A DNA stretch of 64,000 nt, from positions 1 through 64,000 of the forward strand of contig NZ_KB894497.1 of assembly GCF_000374485.1 (NCBI RefSeq). The letters are read 5' to 3'. Shown here piece by piece: positions 23,716 to 33,591 of this stretch (its first letter is position 1; every line of letters starts with the position of its first letter). Both the position numbers and the translations under genes were made by a program. The notes below the pieces were generated by a model that did not search any database, was not told the DNA's origin, and worked only from the letters and a program-made list of their open reading frames with translations. This DNA is from Algicola sagamiensis DSM 14643 (GTDB lineage Bacteria; Pseudomonadota; Gammaproteobacteria; Enterobacterales; Alteromonadaceae).

Positions 23716-26541
23716 ATGAAAGAGCTTCCTACGGCTATACAAACGCATGCAACGGTATGTTTCTCCCGATTCAGCGAAAAGTTTCCTGATGTCATTCCAC
23801 TGTTAACATCAGGGCAAAAACAACATCTGGCCCAGATGTTGGGTCTCAGTGATTTTATTATGGATGTGCTGGAACGGTTTCCACAGGTTACAGATCATCT
23901 GGTGACTCAAAAGTGCCTTTTTCAATCAACGCCACCCAATCTTGACGAATGTATTTCTTCACTTAAGCAAAGTGGCGTCAGTGACTTTTCAGCTCAATTA
24001 CGTCTAGCCCGCCACATCATGTTTGTTTGGATTGCTGCGAAGCATTTAACGGCGCAAAAAACTGTCGCTGAGACATTTCCTTTGATTTCGCAAAGTGCCG
24101 ATCGATTTGTTCAACTCGCATATGAAGAAGCAAGAGCTTCTCTCAAGCCAAGGTATGGGGAGGCGATGAATGAACAAGGAAAACCGATGCCATTGTTGGT
24201 CCTGGGAATGGGTAAGCTTGGGGCAAATGAACTGAATTTTTCATCAGATATCGATCTGATTTTTACATTTCCTGAACATGGACAAACCCAAGGTGGCCGT
24301 CAATCCGTTGATCATCAGTTATATTTTACAAAACTGGCACAGCGCCTGATTACACATTTGGACCAAGTGACCATGTATGGGCGGGTCTTTCGTGTCGATA
24401 TGCGTCTACGGCCCTTTGGAGATAGCGGACCGTTGGTATTTTCATTCGATGCAATGGAAGATTATTATCAAGAGCAAGGTCGGGAGTGGGAACGTTATGC
24501 GATGCTTAAAGCCAGAAGTGTGCTCCCTTCACATGACTGTGAAACATTCTATGAACTGATCCGCCCTTTTGTATTTCGGCGTTACATCGATTTTAGTGTG
24601 ATTGATGCACTGCGAAAAATGAAAAAGCTGATTATTCAAGAGACCCGTCGTCGCCAATTGGAAGATAACTTAAAACTTGGGCGTGGTGGGATCAGGGAAG
24701 TTGAGTTTATCTGTCAAGCCTTGCAATTGATTCGAGGTGGAAAAGATAAAAGTCTCCAAGTGCGATCTGTGTTTCAAGCATTGGATGTCCTTGAAAAAAG
24801 TGGTGTACTCCCACCTGATGTCGCTCAAAAACTACATGATGCTTACCTGTTTATGCGGCATTTGGAACATGCTGTCCAAGCTTTTGCTGATCAGCAAACA
24901 CAGTTTCTGCCATCCTCTTTGCTTGATCAGGCACGCTTAGCCTATGTTTCTCACATGCCTAATTATATTGCGCTGAAAGAGAAAGTCGTTCAAACACAAA
25001 AGTTGATTCATGATGAATTCAGCCTGTTGATCCAGGAGCCGGAGGAAGAGTCGTCAGAGGAAGATGAAGCGGAATGGCTATGGGCGCAGTCACAATTACC
25101 ACAAGAAGCAATAAAAGCGGACTCTCCACTCATAGAAGTGATCCTATCGATCAGGGAAAAAGCACAGAAAAGCTCGATGGGTCAGCGTGGGCGAGCTGCT
25201 TTAGATAAGTTACTTCCTAAAGTGATCACATGTGTGTATGAGTTTCCAAATGAAATTTTGGTATTGAGCCGAGTTTGTCAGGTGATTGAAGCAATACTCA
25301 GCCGAACAGCCTACCTTGAGTTGTTATTAGAGAATCAAGGTGCCTTAAAACAATTACTCCAGTTATGTCACAAGAGCGAATGGATCACAGCGTATCTCTG
25401 TCGATATCCACTCTTGTTGGATGAATTACTTGATCCGATTCATCTCTATCAACCGACGCCTTTAGATGACTATGAAACGGAACTGAGGGAATTTTTATTA
25501 CGCGTTGATCCACAAGATCTAGAAGGTTTGATGGAGGCATTACGCCACTTTAAGCATATTCATCAACTCAGAATTGCAGCAGCAGATATTACAGAAGTGC
25601 TCCCTCTGATGAAAGTCAGCGATCACCTTACAAAACTTGGGGAAGTGCTTCTTAGCACAATGGTAGAGCATGCTTGGTTACAGATGGTTGAAAAGTATGG
25701 ATTCCCAGATGGTATGGCGCAAACGGGTGAAAAAGGGGTATTGATTCTTGCTTATGGGAAATTTGGTGGTATCGAGCTGGGATATAACTCTGATTTAGAT
25801 CTGGTTTTTTTACATCAATGTCATTCCTCGGGGCAGACATCAGGGCCAAAGCAGATTGATTCTCGTCAATTTTATTTAAAGTTAGTTCAGCGGATCTTGC
25901 ATTTATCATCAACCAAAATGACGACAGGGGAGTTGTACGAAATTGACACCCGTCTCAGACCTTCAGGTCAATCTGGCTTGCTTGCTATTCATATTGAGAC
26001 ATTTGCAGAGTATCAGGCTGAAGAAGCATGGACTTGGGAACATCAGGCATTGGTGAGAGCCAGGCCAGTTTATGGTTCTGCGGCATTAGAGCAATGCTTT
26101 GATAAAATTCGGCACCAAATTTTGATTTCAAAACGCGATTTGAACAAACTGAAGCTTGATATCGTTCAAATGCGTCAGAAAATGCGTGATAATTTGGATA
26201 ACTCAGATAGTGAGTGGGTCGACTTAAAGCAAGGAAAAGGCGGGATTGCAGATATTGAATTTATTGTTCAATATCTTGTATTAGCGCATGCAGCACAATT
26301 TCCGCAGCTCTTAAAGTGGTCGGATAATATTCGATTGATCGAAACGCTCGAAGATGTTGGTGTGATCACGCAAGAAGTTGGAAATATGCTCAAAGAAAGC
26401 TACATTTCCCTTCGAAGACAGATCCATGCAAAAGCCTTGCAAAATGAAGCAGCGAAAATTGATAAACAGTCGATGGAGTCCCACTTGATACGTGTTACTA
26501 AATTTTGGCAGGCTCTTTTTCAAAACGATGGCGGTAACTAG
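23716..26541 (+). CDS. glnE: Bifunctional glutamine synthetase adenylyltransferase/deadenylase GlnE
   Basis: Adds and removes AMP on glutamine synthetase in response to PII. The 941 residues (E. coli: 946) carry two nucleotidyltransferase domains. The deadenylylating one has MGKLGANELNFSSDIDLIF (about 167-185) and the adenylylating one has AYGKFGGIELGYNSDLDLV (about 678-696). A regulatory helical linker separates them, and each domain is followed by its RLRPFGDSGPLV/RLRPSGQSGLLA motif. Its 3' end overlaps the convergent TcpQ-domain gene by 44 bp. Confidence 0.97.
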   Translation: MKELPTAIQTHATVCFSRFSEKFPDVIPLLTSGQKQHLAQMLGLSDFIMDVLERFPQVTDHLVTQKCLFQSTPPNLDECISSLKQSGVSDFSAQLRLARHIMFVWIAAKHLTAQKTVAETFPLISQSADRFVQLAYEEARASLKPRYGEAMNEQGKPMPLLVLGMGKLGANELNFSSDIDLIFTFPEHGQTQGGRQSVDHQLYFTKLAQRLITHLDQVTMYGRVFRVDMRLRPFGDSGPLVFSFDAMEDYYQEQGREWERYAMLKARSVLPSHDCETFYELIRPFVFRRYIDFSVIDALRKMKKLIIQETRRRQLEDNLKLGRGGIREVEFICQALQLIRGGKDKSLQVRSVFQALDVLEKSGVLPPDVAQKLHDAYLFMRHLEHAVQAFADQQTQFLPSSLLDQARLAYVSHMPNYIALKEKVVQTQKLIHDEFSLLIQEPEEESSEEDEAEWLWAQSQLPQEAIKADSPLIEVILSIREKAQKSSMGQRGRAALDKLLPKVITCVYEFPNEILVLSRVCQVIEAILSRTAYLELLLENQGALKQLLQLCHKSEWITAYLCRYPLLLDELLDPIHLYQPTPLDDYETELREFLLRVDPQDLEGLMEALRHFKHIHQLRIAAADITEVLPLMKVSDHLTKLGEVLLSTMVEHAWLQMVEKYGFPDGMAQTGEKGVLILAYGKFGGIELGYNSDLDLVFLHQCHSSGQTSGPKQIDSRQFYLKLVQRILHLSSTKMTTGELYEIDTRLRPSGQSGLLAIHIETFAEYQAEEAWTWEHQALVRARPVYGSAALEQCFDKIRHQILISKRDLNKLKLDIVQMRQKMRDNLDNSDSEWVDLKQGKGGIADIEFIVQYLVLAHAAQFPQLLKWSDNIRLIETLEDVGVITQEVGNMLKESYISLRRQIHAKALQNEAAKIDKQSMESHLIRVTKFWQALFQNDGGN

Positions 26542-27154
26542 ACTGACTTTCAATGTAATCATCACCTGCGGCAATACAGTATTTTTTGACATAACCGGTG
26601 ACTTTGTCTGTGATGATTAAGGCACGCTCTTGGGGGCAAAAGTAAGCTTTCACTTCTTCTGAAAAGTCAGCGTCAACAGCTTTTGCAACGCGGTGAAGTG
26701 TGGATAAAAAATTTCCATCAACATGAAAGTAATGCTTCACAACATAATCTTGTTTTAACCACCAAATCAGTTCAAACCCTTCTTGTCGTGCATAATTTCC
26801 TAACGTTTCTTTGAGTGTTTCTCCTTTACGGAAACGACGATTCATGACTTTACCAACCCATTTAGAATCGGATGGTTTCACCGTGCGGCTTCTTTCTAAT
26901 AGGACAGAATCAAGTGTGAATTTTGGTTTTGGTAATTGGACGACATACTTTTTGTTTTTTTCACTGTTGGATCCGATTGCAGAACGAACTTTCGCATAAA
27001 AGTTAGACATGCCTTCAGCTGCCTGGCTAAAGTTTCCTTTACCCTGTCCTGGCTTTTTTCCTTCCGTGACTAAAGCATTCGGGTTGGTGAGCAACCATGC
27101 TGCAAAGCCGAGAAGAACAATCGCAACAGTAATGTGTCGTATCCAAAACCACAT
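26498..27154 (-). CDS. Membrane-anchored TcpQ-domain protein
   Basis: The ATG at 27154 gives about 218 residues with one N-terminal transmembrane segment (IRHITVAIVLLGFAAWLL) and a long linker. The C-terminal domain reads RFRKGETLKETLGNYARQEG, then a WWLKQDYVVKHYFHVDGNF stretch, and ends in ALIITD. This matches the TcpQ (toxin co-regulated pilus Q) fold, found in pilus and secretion accessory proteins. No pilus genes are adjacent, so the function is open. The last 44 bp are antisense to the end of glnE. The upstream TTG at 27163 is an alternative start. Confidence 0.65.
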   Translation of the reverse strand: MWFWIRHITVAIVLLGFAAWLLTNPNALVTEGKKPGQGKGNFSQAAEGMSNFYAKVRSAIGSNSEKNKKYVVQLPKPKFTLDSVLLERSRTVKPSDSKWVGKVMNRRFRKGETLKETLGNYARQEGFELIWWLKQDYVVKHYFHVDGNFLSTLHRVAKAVDADFSEEVKAYFCPQERALIITDKVTGYVKKYCIAAGDDYIESQSSYRHRFEKEPAKI

Positions 27155-27310
27155 ATATGTCAAAAAATTAGTATTCTTATGATTGGATCTTAGCGGTAAA
27201 AAGGCTAACTATCTAGTGAAAAGCGCTGAATCCAAAAGGAAAACAGGTTGAGCGCCTCTGTTTCGTATAAAATGCAGCCAGCCTCGATTTATATGGTAGA
27301 TGCGCATGCC

Positions 27311-28261
27311 TTAGCAAACTTGATTGATCAGTACATCCTGTTGAAAACTTCGGATAATATTTCCAATCTGTGAAACAAGGCGTTGTCGGCTTTCTTGAGT
27401 CGCCCAAGCAATATGGGGTGTAATCAGCAGGTTTGGGATGGCGTCTTGGAGCAGTATGTGATCTTCAGGTGGCGGTTCTTGATCAAGGACATCCAATGCT
27501 GCGCCTGCAATTTGGTGTTCTGTTAAAGCTATCTTAAGTGCATGATGATCGATAATATCTCCCCGCGCTGTGTTGATGAGAACAGCCGTTCTCTTCATCT
27601 TTTGAAAGGTGTTTTCGGAAAATAAATGATGTGTTTCACCAGTCAATGGGCAATGTAAAGTGATGATATCAGCACAACGGAGTACTTCATCAAAAGAGAT
27701 TCGTCCAGGGCGAATCGAATCTGCATGCTGACGCTCAGCAATGAGCACCTTCATTTCAAATGCATGCGCGATTTTTTCAATGCTTTGGCCTAATGTCCCA
27801 TAACCAATAATTCCAAGTGTTTTTCCCTTTAATTCCATCATTGGGTAATCCAGTCGACAGAAAATTGGGCTTTTCGACCAACGCTTGTGTTGAACATCTT
27901 GGATGTACTGATGTGTTTGTGAAGTTAAGTTCAGTAGTAAAGAGAATACATGCTGTGCAATTGATGTCCCTGCGTAGTTTCTAATATTACAGATAGGAAC
28001 CTTTCGCTGTTGTGCTGCATTTAAATTAATCACATTTGTTCCCGTTGCTGCGACGCAGATCAGTTTGAGCTGTGGGAGTTGTGCCAGTGTGGCTTCTGAT
28101 ATTGGTACTTTATTCGTGATACAGATATCAGCATCTTGCAAGCGGTGTATTGCTTCTTCTTCAGTTGAATAGTCGAAACAAGTTAGAGACGATACGCTCT
28201 CACGAATCGGGGTTAAATGAACATCGCCTAAGGTTGCTCTATCTAAAAGGACGGCTTTCAT
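27311..28261 (-). CDS. D-isomer specific 2-hydroxyacid dehydrogenase
   Basis: 316 residues of the glycerate/phosphoglycerate dehydrogenase family. The NAD-binding motif is GKTLGIIGYGTLGQSI (about 147-162). The catalytic triad is visible as the Arg in INTARGD, the Glu in LDVLDQEPP and the His in LLITPHIAW. Overall it is closest to hydroxypyruvate/glycerate dehydrogenase-type enzymes, but the substrate cannot be fixed from sequence. It stands alone, convergent with nothing and divergent from the downstream metalloprotease gene. Confidence 0.9.
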   Translation of the reverse strand: MKAVLLDRATLGDVHLTPIRESVSSLTCFDYSTEEEAIHRLQDADICITNKVPISEATLAQLPQLKLICVAATGTNVINLNAAQQRKVPICNIRNYAGTSIAQHVFSLLLNLTSQTHQYIQDVQHKRWSKSPIFCRLDYPMMELKGKTLGIIGYGTLGQSIEKIAHAFEMKVLIAERQHADSIRPGRISFDEVLRCADIITLHCPLTGETHHLFSENTFQKMKRTAVLINTARGDIIDHHALKIALTEHQIAGAALDVLDQEPPPEDHILLQDAIPNLLITPHIAWATQESRQRLVSQIGNIIRSFQQDVLINQVC

Positions 28262-28392
28262 AATTTGGTTTTATTTCGACTACACTGAGTGTTATCTGTC
28301 ATGTCTATGAATCGTATCACATTCAAGGTGATGAAGTTATGAGAATGTGTAAACGTGATAGTCAGCTGTCCAATCTTTAATGGAGCGCACCC

Positions 28393-31143
28393 ATGAATAA
28401 TCGATGGATCAGAATGATCTCAATGTTATTGGCTCTTTTTCCCAGTTTTTGGGTGACAGCAGCACTTTGGGAATCAGTCAGTATGATGCAAAGAGAGGGA
28501 ATGGCACTGAATCCAAGGGTTGTGGAATATCAACTTTATCGGCTCGATATCCCTCGTTTTCAAAATAGAATCGAGCAAGCACAAATCCAGATAGAAGTAC
28601 CTGCACCAGATGGCCAGATGGTTAGCGTATTATTATCCAATGATTCAGTCATGGCACCAGAACTTGCGGCAAAATTTCCTGAGATTAAGTCATATATCGG
28701 TAAAGATGACACAGGACAACAAATTGGACGCTTTGGAATGTCGCCATATGGGTTTCATGGCATGTATCTCTATCAGGGCAAATACGTGTTTATCGATGCA
28801 GTCAAAAAAACTGACGGTATGTATTATCAAGTGTATACGCGAGATGGTGTTCGCCCTCCAGAAAACTTTCCGGTGGATAAGGTGTTGTATCAAGAAGAAA
28901 GTCGGAAGTTAGATCCACCATTAAAGCGGGCAGCAAGAGCAACGAGCCGCCGTACACTTCGGCTTGCAATATCGACAACAGGTGAATATTCCGCATTTCA
29001 TTTTAATCAAACGAGTGCGACAACGGATGCGGATAAAAAATCCGCTGTTGCCGCTGAACTCGCGAAGCTTGTCACGCGAGTGAACCAGGTGTATGAAGTT
29101 GATGTCAATATCACCTTTCAACTCATCGCAAATAATGATGCTGTGATTTATTTAGATGCAGCGACTGATCCTTTTACGAACAATACAAGTCAGGATATTG
29201 ATATTAACGATGATGAGCAAGCAGCAACCATTGGTGTTGCCAATTATGATATAGGTCATGTTGTTTCTACAGGCGGTGGTGGATTTGCAGGCCTCGGTGT
29301 TGCTTGTTCAAGTAGTGCAATTAAATCTCAAGGAGTGACAGGAGCGTCTTCACCTGAAGGAGATGCATTTTACATCGATTTTGTGTCCCATGAACTTGGG
29401 CACCAGCTCAATGCACGACACACATTTAATGGTACAACGAGCAACTGTGGTGGCAGTCGGAGTAGTGGTGTCGCGTATGAGCCTGGTAGTGGTACGACAG
29501 TGATGGCTTATGCGGGGATATGTGACACTCAGAATTTACAATCAAACACAGACCCCTATTTTCATGCTGCATCTATCGACGAAATCAATGCTCACTTATC
29601 TGATAATACTTCATGTGGAACGACGGTTGTTCAAACGAATGATGCACCTGTCGCTGACGCGGGTGGAAATTTTACGATCCCTGCCAATACTCCATTTATG
29701 CTGACTGGGAGTGGAACCGATGCAGATGGAGATACGCTATTATACGTTTGGGAGCAGTTCGATTTAGGGACAGCATCTAGCTCTGTTGCTGAAATGGTTG
29801 ATAATGGTTCAAGACCTTTATTCCGTTCATTTACCCCAACAACGTCGACAGAACGTTCTTTTCCAAAGGTGTCTGATGTCTTGCAAGGTGGAACCCCCTC
29901 TCTAGGAGAAACCTATCCAACAACAAGCCGTACAATGAATTTTCGATTGACGGTTCGAGATCAAAATGGTGGCACAGACTTTGACAACATGCAGGTTGCG
30001 GTCGATGCAGCTTCTGGGCCATTTACAGTGACACAACCCACTGAGTCATCCGTGTGGGAAATTGGTTCGCAACAGACGGTGACATGGAATGTTGCAAATA
30101 CAAACGCACCCCCTGTCAATTGTACAGATGTAAAAATTGAGCTATCGACAAATGGGGGGACAAATTTCACGGAAACCTTAATCGCATCAACACCGAATGA
30201 TGGCTCTGCAACGATTACGGTTGGGAATAATGTGTCAAGTAATGGAAGAATTAAAGTCAGCTGTGTCAATCATATAGTATATGCCGTGAGCGCTAAAAAC
30301 CATGCAATTACCACTGGGACAACGCTCCCTGCAAGTGCAATCACTGTCGCAATTCCACCAAGCGTTGAAGATACGGTTTTTACAGTTTTAAAGTCTCAGA
30401 TAACCCTTTCGAATAGCGATGATTTTACTTTTCAAGTTGTCACGACTTCAACTTCAAACTATACCGTCTCTGGTGCTCAAGTGACTCCGAGTGCTAACTT
30501 TACTGGGTCCTTAGATTTAACCATTGAAGTGTCACCTGCTAGCTTAGCTTCATCAACAACCAAAGTAGCACAAGTGACGATTACACCCGTCAATGATGCA
30601 CCTATTGCAAATGATTTCACAGTAGCAAACTTACAAGCAGGTCAGCAAACAACAGTGAATGTCCTCTCCAATACCTCTGATGTTGATGGTGATGCGCTCA
30701 CAGTGACAACAGCCACAATCGTCAGTGGAAATGGCACTTTACAGAGTTCTACAAATGGCTTTACTTATACAGCGGCAGCTGGTGATAGCGGTACGGTGAC
30801 GGTTGATTATACCATCTCTGATGGGGATGGAGAAACGGATGTTGGAAGAGTCAGCATTCCCATCATAGCCGGAGCGCCTAGCACTGATCCGGGTTCAGGA
30901 GATAGCGGTTCTGGTGATAGTGGTTCAGGAGATAGTGGTTCAGGAGATAGTAGTGTTGGTATCGGTAATGGAAATGGTTCATCAAATGGCAGCTCAAACA
31001 ATACTGACACAGGGAGTACAGACACGAGCACGAATGATACAGACACTGGCACAACGAGCTTTGGCTCAAGCAGTGGCGGCTCGATGAGTTGGTTACTGCT
31101 TATTTTATTTGTAATTACGTTGAGAAGCCGAAGAACCCAATAA
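28393..31143 (+). CDS. Secreted reprolysin-like zinc metalloprotease with GlyGly-CTERM anchor
   Basis: 916 residues: signal peptide (MNNRWIRMISMLLALFPSF...), a propeptide region to about 180, then a metzincin domain. That domain has the zinc site HELGHQLNARH (about 334-344), three His plus the catalytic Glu, and the Met-turn VMAYAGIC. Downstream are Ig/PKD-like modules (ADAGGNFTIPANTPFMLTG) and a tandem-95-type repeat (APIANDFTV...DVDGDALTV). A Gly-Ser-Asp repeat linker follows, then SSGGSMSWLLLILFVITL and a basic tail. That ending is a GlyGly-CTERM sorting signal recognised by rhombosortase, usually on type II-secreted proteins, so cell-surface display or release is expected. Confidence 0.9.
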   Translation: MNNRWIRMISMLLALFPSFWVTAALWESVSMMQREGMALNPRVVEYQLYRLDIPRFQNRIEQAQIQIEVPAPDGQMVSVLLSNDSVMAPELAAKFPEIKSYIGKDDTGQQIGRFGMSPYGFHGMYLYQGKYVFIDAVKKTDGMYYQVYTRDGVRPPENFPVDKVLYQEESRKLDPPLKRAARATSRRTLRLAISTTGEYSAFHFNQTSATTDADKKSAVAAELAKLVTRVNQVYEVDVNITFQLIANNDAVIYLDAATDPFTNNTSQDIDINDDEQAATIGVANYDIGHVVSTGGGGFAGLGVACSSSAIKSQGVTGASSPEGDAFYIDFVSHELGHQLNARHTFNGTTSNCGGSRSSGVAYEPGSGTTVMAYAGICDTQNLQSNTDPYFHAASIDEINAHLSDNTSCGTTVVQTNDAPVADAGGNFTIPANTPFMLTGSGTDADGDTLLYVWEQFDLGTASSSVAEMVDNGSRPLFRSFTPTTSTERSFPKVSDVLQGGTPSLGETYPTTSRTMNFRLTVRDQNGGTDFDNMQVAVDAASGPFTVTQPTESSVWEIGSQQTVTWNVANTNAPPVNCTDVKIELSTNGGTNFTETLIASTPNDGSATITVGNNVSSNGRIKVSCVNHIVYAVSAKNHAITTGTTLPASAITVAIPPSVEDTVFTVLKSQITLSNSDDFTFQVVTTSTSNYTVSGAQVTPSANFTGSLDLTIEVSPASLASSTTKVAQVTITPVNDAPIANDFTVANLQAGQQTTVNVLSNTSDVDGDALTVTTATIVSGNGTLQSSTNGFTYTAAAGDSGTVTVDYTISDGDGETDVGRVSIPIIAGAPSTDPGSGDSGSGDSGSGDSGSGDSSVGIGNGNGSSNGSSNNTDTGSTDTSTNDTDTGTTSFGSSSGGSMSWLLLILFVITLRSRRTQ
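30892..30951 (+). repeat. Four 15-bp tandem repeats in the protease linker
   Basis: Units GGTTCAGGAGATAGC, GGTTCTGGTGATAGT and two of GGTTCAGGAGATAGT run head to tail and encode GSGDS four times. The unit is a multiple of three, so slippage would change linker length without breaking the frame. Confidence 0.9.
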
Positions 31144-31153
31144 TCTCACTTAC

Positions 31154-31182
31154 AGCAGCAGCCTCATATTGAGACTGCTGCT
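31154..31182. terminator. Hairpin after the metalloprotease gene
   Basis: AGCAGCAG (31154-31161) pairs with CTGCTGCT (31175-31182), with further pairing CTCA/TGAG inside. It lies 10 nt after the stop. There is no T-run, so it may be a Rho-assisted end or an mRNA stabiliser. Confidence 0.45.
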
Positions 31183-31308
31183 ATGCATTTATAAATCTTC
31201 ATAATCACTTATTTTTAAAAATGTTTTAAAATTTTTAATAATTTTGATTGATCTGTTTTTGGGGACGCATTATCTTCCGTGCTTGCAAAAGCAACAGGAG
31301 ATTTGATT

Positions 31309-31713
31309 TTGATTCGTCGTGTTATGTTTAGTACCCTCGTTGGACTATCTTTGCTTCCTTTTCATTCGACAGCAACGGATGATCCAGTTTATATATTTTG
31401 TGCGCCGAGAGATGGTTCCCGATGGGATTGGGCGAGAGACTCAAATAATGAGCGTATCCCGATTACTGGGGTGTGGGGGTATTATTACACCCAAAGTGGG
31501 GGAAGAATGAAATACTATACGATTTTGGCGGACCAATATACCAATGCCAATCAGTATTGCCGGAATGGGGAAGTGGCCCAACCCGCAGAAAGTAGATATT
31601 CCGATTGGTCAATTTTTCGCGTTCGATATCCCAACGGAAGGCTTTCGTTTGCGCCAGGAAGGTATACAGTCACGAATGAAAGGCTAGGTGCTCCTAGCGC
31701 ATTTCGGCTTTAG
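31309..31713 (+). CDS. Small secreted protein of unknown function
   Basis: I choose the TTG at 31309 because AGGAG (31296-31300) is 8 nt upstream; the first ATG is at 31324 and the frame is open from 31279. This gives about 134 residues with a signal peptide (ILIRRVMFSTLVGLSLLPFHSTA) and a mature part rich in Tyr, Trp and Arg with two Cys (YIFCAPRDG and NQYCRNGE). The two Cys could form a disulfide. I do not recognise the family. It is a single gene between the metalloprotease and the convergent antiporter gene. Confidence 0.6.
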   Translation: MIRRVMFSTLVGLSLLPFHSTATDDPVYIFCAPRDGSRWDWARDSNNERIPITGVWGYYYTQSGGRMKYYTILADQYTNANQYCRNGEVAQPAESRYSDWSIFRVRYPNGRLSFAPGRYTVTNERLGAPSAFRL

Positions 31714-31770
31714 GAATTCAACATATGTCGTTGAAAGCGTGCTGTGTGGAGCGCGCTTTCATCGACCATA

Positions 31771-33573
31771 TTATTTCTTGTCTTCAGAAATAAACTCTTT
31801 TTTCAAGATGGATTCAAGCTCTTCAGCATTTGCAATCGCAGTTGAAATATATGCTTGCCTATCATCAAGCAAATCTGTCATTGCGAATATTGAATGCTCA
31901 TCATGTTGACGAAATGCTTGTGCTGCAGCACTTGCTTGTTGTGCTGAGCTTCCCAGACTTTGCAAAACCTCATTTCCCAAGTGAAGGGCAGAGTCAAATG
32001 TCTCTCGAATGAATTTGTCTGCACCAGCTCGATGAAGTTCATGTGCTTCTCTTCGACCCCGTGCTCTTGCGAAAATAGTCAGGTTTGGAAAGTGTTTCTT
32101 CACCATATGCAAGATCTCAAGGCTTTTTTCATGATCATCGATCGCAATGACAAAAATTTCGGCATCATGCGCGCCAGCAAGTTCAAGCAAGTCCTTTCTT
32201 CCTGCATCGCCAAAGAACACTTCGTTATTAAACTGGCGTAGCAGTTCAACCTGATTGGCATCATGTTCCAAGATGGTGACTTGGTGTCCGCTTTTTCTAA
32301 CTAGGCGGCCAACAATTTGCCCAAAACGTCCAAACCCAGCAATGATCACGCGCGGAGACTTATTCACGACATCATGCTCAGTGGGTGTGATATCACTCTT
32401 TTGAACCATTTGCGTTTCAACCAATTTGAATAATGCATTCATCACAAGTGGCGCGAGTGCCATTGAAATGGCGACGGCAACGGTAAGTGGTTGTGTGATT
32501 TCAAGTGGGAGTACTTGGTTTTGCTGGGCAAAGTTGAATAAGACGAAAGCAAATTCGCCACCCTGACATAATGCGGCAGCGATCATCGTACTGTGATTGC
32601 TGGATTGGTGGAATACGCGTGCAACTGAAAAGACAACGATAAACTTCACGGTCATTAAAGTTGCCACAACACCGGCAATAATCCATGGTGCTGCAAGCAG
32701 AACATTGATGTTAATACTTGCACCAACTGTAATGAAAAATAGGCCAAGCAACAGGCCTTTAAATGGTTCGATTTCCGCTTCTATTTCATGTCGATACTCA
32801 TTATCTGCTAGAACAACGCCTGCAACAAATGCACCCAATGCGGCGGATAATCCAATCATATGCATGAGTAGCGTGATACCGATAACAAGCGTTAATGCAG
32901 CAGCAGTAAACAACTCTCGAAGTTTTGTTGTTGCAATGATCCTGAATATTGGCCGAATCAAAAATCGTCCTGCGAGAATAATCCCCGCAATACTGCCTAG
33001 AATAATCAGTGTTTCAATCAAACCATTCGATTCTGCTGTTTTCGTTTGAATTTCCATGGCAAGTAATGGCAGAAAAGCCAAGATTGGTAACATGGCAATG
33101 TCTTGAAACAACAAAACAGAGAAAATCTGGTTTCCTGTACTGGTTTTCATCATGCCACGCTCTGACAAAGAGCTTAAAACAATTGCGGTAGAGGACAGGG
33201 AAAGAATGAGCGAGATTGCAAGGGCTTTTTCCCAAGGGAGCCCGAGTCCAAGGCCAATTGCAAAGCCACAGACAGATGTGAGAGTGACCTGTGCACCACC
33301 AAGCCCTAAGATAGGGACTTTCATGGCCCATAACTTACTCGGTTGCAGCTCAAGGCCGACAAGAAAGAGCATCATGACTACACCAAATTCAGCAAAATGC
33401 ATAATATCTTTGATTTCGTCACCGACAAGCTCCAGTGCTGAAGGGCCAATGACAAACCCTGCAATTAAATAGCCCAAAACCGAACCTAGCCCTACCTTTT
33501 TAGAAATAGGAACGGCAACAACAGCGGCGGATAAAAAAATAAATGCCTGAAATAAAAAGTCTTCGGTGGTCAT
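31771..33573 (-). CDS. KefB/KefC-type cation:proton antiporter (CPA2) with RCK domain
   Basis: 600 residues. The first ~385 form the multi-helix CPA2 exchanger (VLGYLIAGFVIGPSAL, LFLVGLELQPSKLW, LFFITVGASININ). An RCK/TrkA-N domain follows, with the Rossmann motif VIIAGFGRFGQIVGRL (about 405-420) and EHDANQVELLRQF, then a C-terminal helical tail. It should export K+ in exchange for H+ under nucleotide or glutathione-adduct control. The length matches E. coli KefB (601), but no KefF/KefG ancillary gene is next to it. It lies only 18 nt after sapF on the same strand and is probably the last gene of that operon. Confidence 0.9.
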   Translation of the reverse strand: MTTEDFLFQAFIFLSAAVVAVPISKKVGLGSVLGYLIAGFVIGPSALELVGDEIKDIMHFAEFGVVMMLFLVGLELQPSKLWAMKVPILGLGGAQVTLTSVCGFAIGLGLGLPWEKALAISLILSLSSTAIVLSSLSERGMMKTSTGNQIFSVLLFQDIAMLPILAFLPLLAMEIQTKTAESNGLIETLIILGSIAGIILAGRFLIRPIFRIIATTKLRELFTAAALTLVIGITLLMHMIGLSAALGAFVAGVVLADNEYRHEIEAEIEPFKGLLLGLFFITVGASININVLLAAPWIIAGVVATLMTVKFIVVFSVARVFHQSSNHSTMIAAALCQGGEFAFVLFNFAQQNQVLPLEITQPLTVAVAISMALAPLVMNALFKLVETQMVQKSDITPTEHDVVNKSPRVIIAGFGRFGQIVGRLVRKSGHQVTILEHDANQVELLRQFNNEVFFGDAGRKDLLELAGAHDAEIFVIAIDDHEKSLEILHMVKKHFPNLTIFARARGRREAHELHRAGADKFIRETFDSALHLGNEVLQSLGSSAQQASAAAQAFRQHDEHSIFAMTDLLDDRQAYISTAIANAEELESILKKEFISEDKK

Positions 33574-33591
33574 AGGTTTTCGTTCAACTCG

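Noticed and set aside
30807-31069. Minus-strand frames in the protease linker
   Set aside because: They are the mirror image of the GSGDS repeat coding and have no start signals.
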